From contig LAZY01000022.1 of NCBI GenBank assembly GCA_001013295.1, positions 1 through 64,000 on the forward strand: DNA of 64,000 nucleotides. The letters run 5' to 3'. Positions 60,382 through 64,000 of this stretch are shown in pieces. Numbering within the stretch: position 1 is the stretch's first letter; every line of letters begins with the position of its first letter. The notes beneath the pieces are model-generated. The model ran no database searches and was not told the origin of the DNA. It saw only the letters and a list, made by a program, of their open reading frames with translations. Made by a program: the position numbers and the translations under genes. This DNA comes from Chryseobacterium indologenes (GTDB lineage: Bacteria; Bacteroidota; Bacteroidia; Flavobacteriales; Weeksellaceae).

Positions 60382-60945
60382 ATGAAACCCAATATATTCT
60401 TTACAGCAGACCATCACTTTGGTCACGAAAATATTATAAGATTCTCCGAAAGACCCTTTGAGTCTCTGGAACAGATGAATGAAGAAATGATCAGAAGATG
60501 GAACGAGAAAATTGAACCTGGAGACACCGTCTACCATCTGGGCGATTTCAGTTTAGGAAAACCGGATTTTACAAAAGAGATCTTAGACCGTTTAAATGGG
60601 AACATCCATTTGATCAAAGGAAATCATGAAGGGGCGGCATTGACGTATCCAAAACGTTTTGCGTCCATCAGAGATTATCACGAACTGAAGATTGATGAAT
60701 CGGACAATACGAACGGGAAACAGAAGATCATTCTTTTCCATTACGCCATGCGTACCTGGAACGGCTCACATCGCGGAGTATGGCAGCTGTATGGGCACTC
60801 ACACGGAACATTGCCGGATGATGAAATGGCACTAAGCTTTGATGTAGGGGTAGATTGCCATAATTTCTATCCTATTTCCTACGAAGAAGTCAAAGAAATT
60901 ATGAAGCAGAAAAAATGGACGCCACCGTTTGGTCCGAGAGACTGA
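60382..60945 (+). CDS. Metallophosphoesterase
   Basis: Start at 60382 (MKPNIFFTADHHFGH) gives 187 residues; an earlier start would lie in the repeat. Motifs: FTADHHFGHENI (Asp10, His12), HLGDFSLGK, KGNHEG, and LYGHSHGT complete the two-metal site. Small members of this family dephosphorylate or open cyclic phosphates on RNA ends and fit the ligase context. Confidence 0.85.
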   Translation: MKPNIFFTADHHFGHENIIRFSERPFESLEQMNEEMIRRWNEKIEPGDTVYHLGDFSLGKPDFTKEILDRLNGNIHLIKGNHEGAALTYPKRFASIRDYHELKIDESDNTNGKQKIILFHYAMRTWNGSHRGVWQLYGHSHGTLPDDEMALSFDVGVDCHNFYPISYEEVKEIMKQKKWTPPFGPRD

Positions 60946-61030
60946 GTGGAGGCATAAGAGAATTGGGACGTAGGCGAGGAATAATCAAAACGACTAACCT
61001 CCCAATCTCTGATTTCGAAGAATAAAAATC

Positions 61031-61573
61031 ATGAAAACAACCAACGAAATATTAATTGTCGACTTGGAGGCAACCTGCTGGGATAATGACAGAATCCCGC
61101 ACGGACAAAAAGTTGATATTATAGAAATAGGGATTTGTAAATTAAACTTAACATCAAAAACAATTTCCCAAAAACAAAGCATTTATGTAATTCCCGAAAG
61201 GTCAGAAATCAACAGATTCTGCACAAAGCTTACAGGAATTACCCCGCAGCTGATAGAAGAAAAAGGAATCTATTTTGAAGAAGCCTGTGAAAAAATCAGA
61301 GAGGAGTACGATTCAAAACCGCTCACATGGGCAGGATACGGAAATTTCGACGGAGAGCAGATTATTGAACAATGCGACTGGCTCGGAATCAAAAATCCTT
61401 TTTCAGACCACTACCTGAATGTGATGTATGAATTCAGGAAGCATTTTGGCCTTTATAAATCAATGGGCCTTAAAAGAGCTCTGAATTATTTGAATATGGA
61501 TTTTGAAGGAAATCATCACAGCGGAGCAGACGATGCTTACAATACAGCCAGAATTTTAAATGAAATTTTGTAA
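61031..61573 (+). CDS. ERI-1-like DEDDh 3'-5' exonuclease, first copy
   Basis: 180 residues. DLEATCW supplies Asp11 and Glu13, WAGYGNFDGEQI the second Asp, and HHSGADDAYNTA the final His and Asp of the DEDDh site. The phrase DLEATCW is typical of the ERI-1/KapD branch that trims RNA 3' ends. A second, related copy follows. Confidence 0.85.
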   Translation: MKTTNEILIVDLEATCWDNDRIPHGQKVDIIEIGICKLNLTSKTISQKQSIYVIPERSEINRFCTKLTGITPQLIEEKGIYFEEACEKIREEYDSKPLTWAGYGNFDGEQIIEQCDWLGIKNPFSDHYLNVMYEFRKHFGLYKSMGLKRALNYLNMDFEGNHHSGADDAYNTARILNEIL

Positions 61574-61582
61574 ATAGTCATT

Positions 61583-61668
61583 AGGCTGGAAGGCTGAAGC
61601 TGGAGCCTGGAAGTAAATTGGACGTTATGAAAACTTCCATCTTCCTGCAACCCTCTTCCATCCTTTAA
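61583..61668. repeat. Interspersed inverted repeat, copy 2
   Basis: GCTGAAGCTGGAGCCTGGAA and the facing AACTTCCATCTTCC match the element at 54656-54735. Confidence 0.6.
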
Positions 61669-61687
61669 TAATTAAATTTTTAAACAA

Positions 61688-62239
61688 GTGAAAACAACAG
61701 AAAATATATTAATAATAGACCTTGAAGCCACATGCTGGGACAGCCGGCCGCCTAGAGGTCAGGAAAGTGAGATCATCGAGATTGGTGTATGCATTATGAA
61801 TGCAAAGACCGGAAAGATCTCTAAGAATGAAGGGATTTTAATAAAACCTCAATATTCAAAGGTAAGCCCGTTTTGTACAGAACTTACCACTTTTACCCAA
61901 AATATGCTGGATAACGAAGGCATAATGCTGGATGATGCCTTTGACATCCTGAGAGCAGAATACGATTCCGAAGAGCTGACATGGGCAAGCTATGGCAACT
62001 ATGATCTGAGTATGCTGCAGAGCCAGGCCAGAAGATTCTATCTGGATTATCCGATGGGAGATGATCACATCAACGTAAAAACCTTATTCGGACAGCTTCA
62101 TCCTGTTGTAAGGAAAAGCGTAGGAATGAACAGAGCTTTGGGGGAATTGGGATTCACACTGGAAGGTACCCATCACAGAGGCGTGGATGATGCAAAAAAT
62201 ATTGCCAAGATTTTGCATTGGTGTCTGAAGAATTATTAA
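61688..62239 (+). CDS. ERI-1-like DEDDh 3'-5' exonuclease, second copy
   Basis: 183 residues starting at GTG (61688). DLEATCW, WASYGNYDLSML and HHRGVDDAKNIA keep all DEDDh positions. It is clearly paralogous to the preceding gene but well diverged, so the duplication is not recent. GTG start and the repeat upstream may lower its expression. Confidence 0.83.
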   Translation: MKTTENILIIDLEATCWDSRPPRGQESEIIEIGVCIMNAKTGKISKNEGILIKPQYSKVSPFCTELTTFTQNMLDNEGIMLDDAFDILRAEYDSEELTWASYGNYDLSMLQSQARRFYLDYPMGDDHINVKTLFGQLHPVVRKSVGMNRALGELGFTLEGTHHRGVDDAKNIAKILHWCLKNY

Positions 62240-62265
62240 ACTTTCCCAATCAGATCAACAAAAAG

Positions 62266-62297
62266 GAGACTGTTTCAGTATTGAAATAGTCTCTTTT
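62266..62297 (+). terminator. Terminator of the RNA-repair-like gene run
   Basis: GAGACTGTTTCA (62266-62277) pairs with TGAAATAGTCTC (62282-62293), followed by TTTT. Confidence 0.8.
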
Positions 62298-62376
62298 ATA
62301 TTTAAAATTAAAAGGATTCATATCATTAATAGTTTCCATCATTAAACACCGAATTTATAAAATCGATAAAATAAGT

Positions 62377-63261
62377 TTACCCTTTTTGATTGAGAATAAG
62401 TTCACAGATATATCTGAATAATTCCTCAGGAATAGAATGCCCCATTCCTTTCTGCAGAACAAATTCAGCACCGGGAATGGTATCTGCAATATCTTTTCCG
62501 CATTCCGGAGGGAAAACCAGATCATCCGCTCCATGAATAACCAGAGTGGGAGCCTTTATTTTTTTCAACATCTCAGGATCATAGCGATAAGAACCCATTG
62601 CCAGAAGCTGCCGGATGATACCATTTCTGGTCTTTGAACGAAGAAGTTCCTCCTCAATCAAAGAGGTTTCCAGGTGTGGTTCAAATGGATAACCGGTACC
62701 TGATATTTTTTCAGCAAAAAACAGTTTCTCCTGAAAATATTTTTCTCTTTCAAGGTTGGGATCTGCCGGAGGTTTCATCATCATTCCCAGTATTTCAGGA
62801 TGGGTAGGCTGTAACCCTGGATTTAAAGAAGTTGACATAATAATAGTCAGCGTTAAAACTCTTTCAGGAAAATAGGAGCCCAGCAATTGGGTAATAATTC
62901 CTCCCATAGAACGACCAGCAAAATGAGCCTTGTCAATGTGAAGATAATCCAGCAGGCCAATAACATCTTTTGCCATATCCATCAGAGCATAAGGAATATC
63001 TTCAGGCTTCAGGCCAGAGAATAATTCCTCTATATTTCCATTAAGATCAATTTCTTTTCCGGGAATATATACAGAAGATCCGGAATCTCTGTTGTCAAAA
63101 CGGATTACTTTAAAGCCTTTATCCACAAATAATTGACAGAAACGGTTTTCCCAACGAATCATATGGCTTCCCAACCCTGAAATCAAAACAATAGTCTCTG
63201 TATTTTCTTCTCCAAATATCTCGTAGCATACCTCTATATCTCCTATTCTTACTGTTGCCAT
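62377..63261 (-). CDS. Alpha/beta-hydrolase
   Basis: 294 residues. The nucleophile elbow GRSMGG (Ser in the middle of FAGRSMGGIITQ), an oxyanion strand VLISGLGSHMIRW, an acid in VIHGADDLVFPPE and the last His in KGMGHSIPEE complete the triad. Function within the large hydrolase family cannot be told. It lies 6 bases downstream of the next gene on the minus strand and is co-transcribed with it. Confidence 0.85.
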   Translation of the reverse strand: MATVRIGDIEVCYEIFGEENTETIVLISGLGSHMIRWENRFCQLFVDKGFKVIRFDNRDSGSSVYIPGKEIDLNGNIEELFSGLKPEDIPYALMDMAKDVIGLLDYLHIDKAHFAGRSMGGIITQLLGSYFPERVLTLTIIMSTSLNPGLQPTHPEILGMMMKPPADPNLEREKYFQEKLFFAEKISGTGYPFEPHLETSLIEEELLRSKTRNGIIRQLLAMGSYRYDPEMLKKIKAPTLVIHGADDLVFPPECGKDIADTIPGAEFVLQKGMGHSIPEELFRYICELILNQKG

Positions 63262-63267
63262 CTGATT

Positions 63268-63699
63268 TTATTTTTTGTATAATATTATTTCTTCCAGGGG
63301 CAAAAGCCTCGAATCTTCTACAGCAGCAATTCTGTGCCCCATGATTTTTATATACGCTTCATTCTTTTCGAAACTGAAAAAATCGTTGACACTTTTTTGC
63401 CTGATCAGCATGCAGATGTCCCAGTATTCATGATCCGGACCAATTAAAAACTGATCTCCTTTTCCGATAAATAAAATCTCTCCGCCACTTTCTCTTAAAA
63501 AAGGCTCAGTCTCTCTGATATACGTAAAATAAGCATCCCAGCCGCTGATTTTTTCAGAAGGCTGAAGATCCGGATATTGTGAATAATCTGCTTCTTTTTT
63601 TAATCGAATAAGATTCATATTGATCACGGAGCCTTCAATGTTTTTCATAAACAGATGTTTTCCTGCTTCAAAAGTAGGAGACAAATAATTCTGTGACAT
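63268..63699 (-). CDS. DUF1330-like small protein
   Basis: Start at 63699 (MSQNYLSPTFE) avoids overlap with the upstream gene and gives 143 residues. Phrases such as GGEILFIGKGDQFLIGPDHEYWD and FEKNEAYIKIMGHR resemble the dimeric alpha/beta barrel of DUF1330, which binds small ligands. Function unknown. Confidence 0.65.
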   Translation of the reverse strand: MSQNYLSPTFEAGKHLFMKNIEGSVINMNLIRLKKEADYSQYPDLQPSEKISGWDAYFTYIRETEPFLRESGGEILFIGKGDQFLIGPDHEYWDICMLIRQKSVNDFFSFEKNEAYIKIMGHRIAAVEDSRLLPLEEIILYKK

Positions 63700-63703
63700 T
63701 GCT

Positions 63704-63985
63704 TCAGTATATTTCGATTGATGCCCCGGAAGTATAAGACTGTTCAGCCTTTTGTATTTCCTGACGATAGTTGATGTATTGGTTTTCCTGTTTCGGAACA
63801 ATTACGGCAAACTCAAAAGTAAAAGAATCACTCCCAAGCTCTGCCCAGTCTTTTTGCAGTTGCACATTCGTAAATAATCCACCATTAAGCATAAACTTCA
63901 TTTTATTTACCAGAGCCTCGAGATTTAGAGAGCTTTGAATGTATTGCTTTCCATTAGTAATATTCTTCAGAGAAAGGACTCCCAT
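63704..63985 (-). CDS. Degenerate GIY-YIG-like protein
   Basis: 93 residues with the layout of a GIY-YIG nuclease domain: GVLSLKNITNGKQYIQSS replaces G-x-Y-x-I-x-N-x-x-N-G-K-x-Y-I-G-S-S, so the first Tyr and the Gly are lost. The later LNGGLFTNVQLQKDW and FEFAVIV parts follow the usual domain. It is probably an inactive derivative, perhaps binding nucleic acid only. The start lies near the window end but the frame is complete. Confidence 0.6.
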   Translation of the reverse strand: MGVLSLKNITNGKQYIQSSLNLEALVNKMKFMLNGGLFTNVQLQKDWAELGSDSFTFEFAVIVPKQENQYINYRQEIQKAEQSYTSGASIEIY

Positions 63986-64000
63986 TGTTATTGTATGACT

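Noticed and set aside
60178..60537. Minus-strand open frame between the RNase Z-like and phosphoesterase genes
   Set aside because: It spans an interspersed repeat and the antisense of the phosphoesterase active site.

Overview
The window looks like a low-GC member of the Bacteroidota, most likely Flavobacteriia close to Chryseobacterium. The reasons are several promoters of the TTTG / TAnnTTTG type, the family content (DUF5694, DUF4822, Bacteroidota-type integrase, VgrG with DUF4280 PAAR-like protein), and interspersed repeats that, from memory, are typical of these genomes. All functional calls come from reading translations and nucleotide patterns; no database search was possible.

Region 1 (1 to about 19,070) is the right part of an integrative element, more AT-rich than what follows. 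It ends in a 3' tRNA fragment (about 19,021-19,070) that reads as an attachment-site scar. It carries an HNH nuclease gene next to a broken upstream frame, a tyrosine recombinase with an excisionase-like protein, a restriction-modification pair (ParB-domain methyltransferase plus PD-(D/E)XK protein), a fused primase-helicase, a serine recombinase, an XRE-type regulator, a type VI secretion cargo module (VgrG with a C-terminal metzincin, a candidate immunity lipoprotein, a PAAR-like tip), and a PD-(D/E)XK plus FRG-domain pair that is a candidate defence system.

Region 2 (about 19,400 to 33,000) is mostly ordinary chromosome: two AT-rich secreted or membrane orphans, DUF5694, a Tat-exported PhoD phosphatase, an AraC regulator, a Na+/H+ antiporter, an MBL-fold hydrolase, lipoproteins, a DUF434 protein and a serine beta-lactamase-like hydrolase.

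Region 3 (about 33,150 to 62,240) is the striking part. It holds (a) an SDR-like gene, a repeat protein, Sir2, TatD and small unknown genes, with seven tRNA-like sequences lying between them; (b) a tightly overlapping operon of MoxR ATPase, vWA/beta-propeller protein and accessory membrane and TPR proteins, matching the MoxR-vWA-beta-propeller (bpX) ternary conflict systems; (c) two isolated 41-42 codon ORFs, each followed by its own terminator; (d) a 2-kb array of 13 cloverleaf tRNA-like genes plus one apparently armless tRNA-like RNA, interleaved with five copies of an unrecognised hairpin repeat; and (e) an RNA-repair-like gene run: RNase H-like YkuK, two ATP-grasp enzymes, a cyclic-phosphate-processing receiver domain, DinB, an Rnl2-type RNA ligase, a second (DRB0094-like) RNA ligase, an MBL-fold RNase Z-like protein, a metallophosphoesterase and two ERI-1-like DEDDh exonucleases. 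The inference is one large tRNA-damage response locus: ternary ATPase machinery, RNA end-healing and ligation, and a stock of unusual tRNAs that could be substrates, decoys or replacements.

Region 4 (62,377 to the end) holds an alpha/beta hydrolase, a DUF1330-like protein and a degenerate GIY-YIG-like protein on the minus strand.
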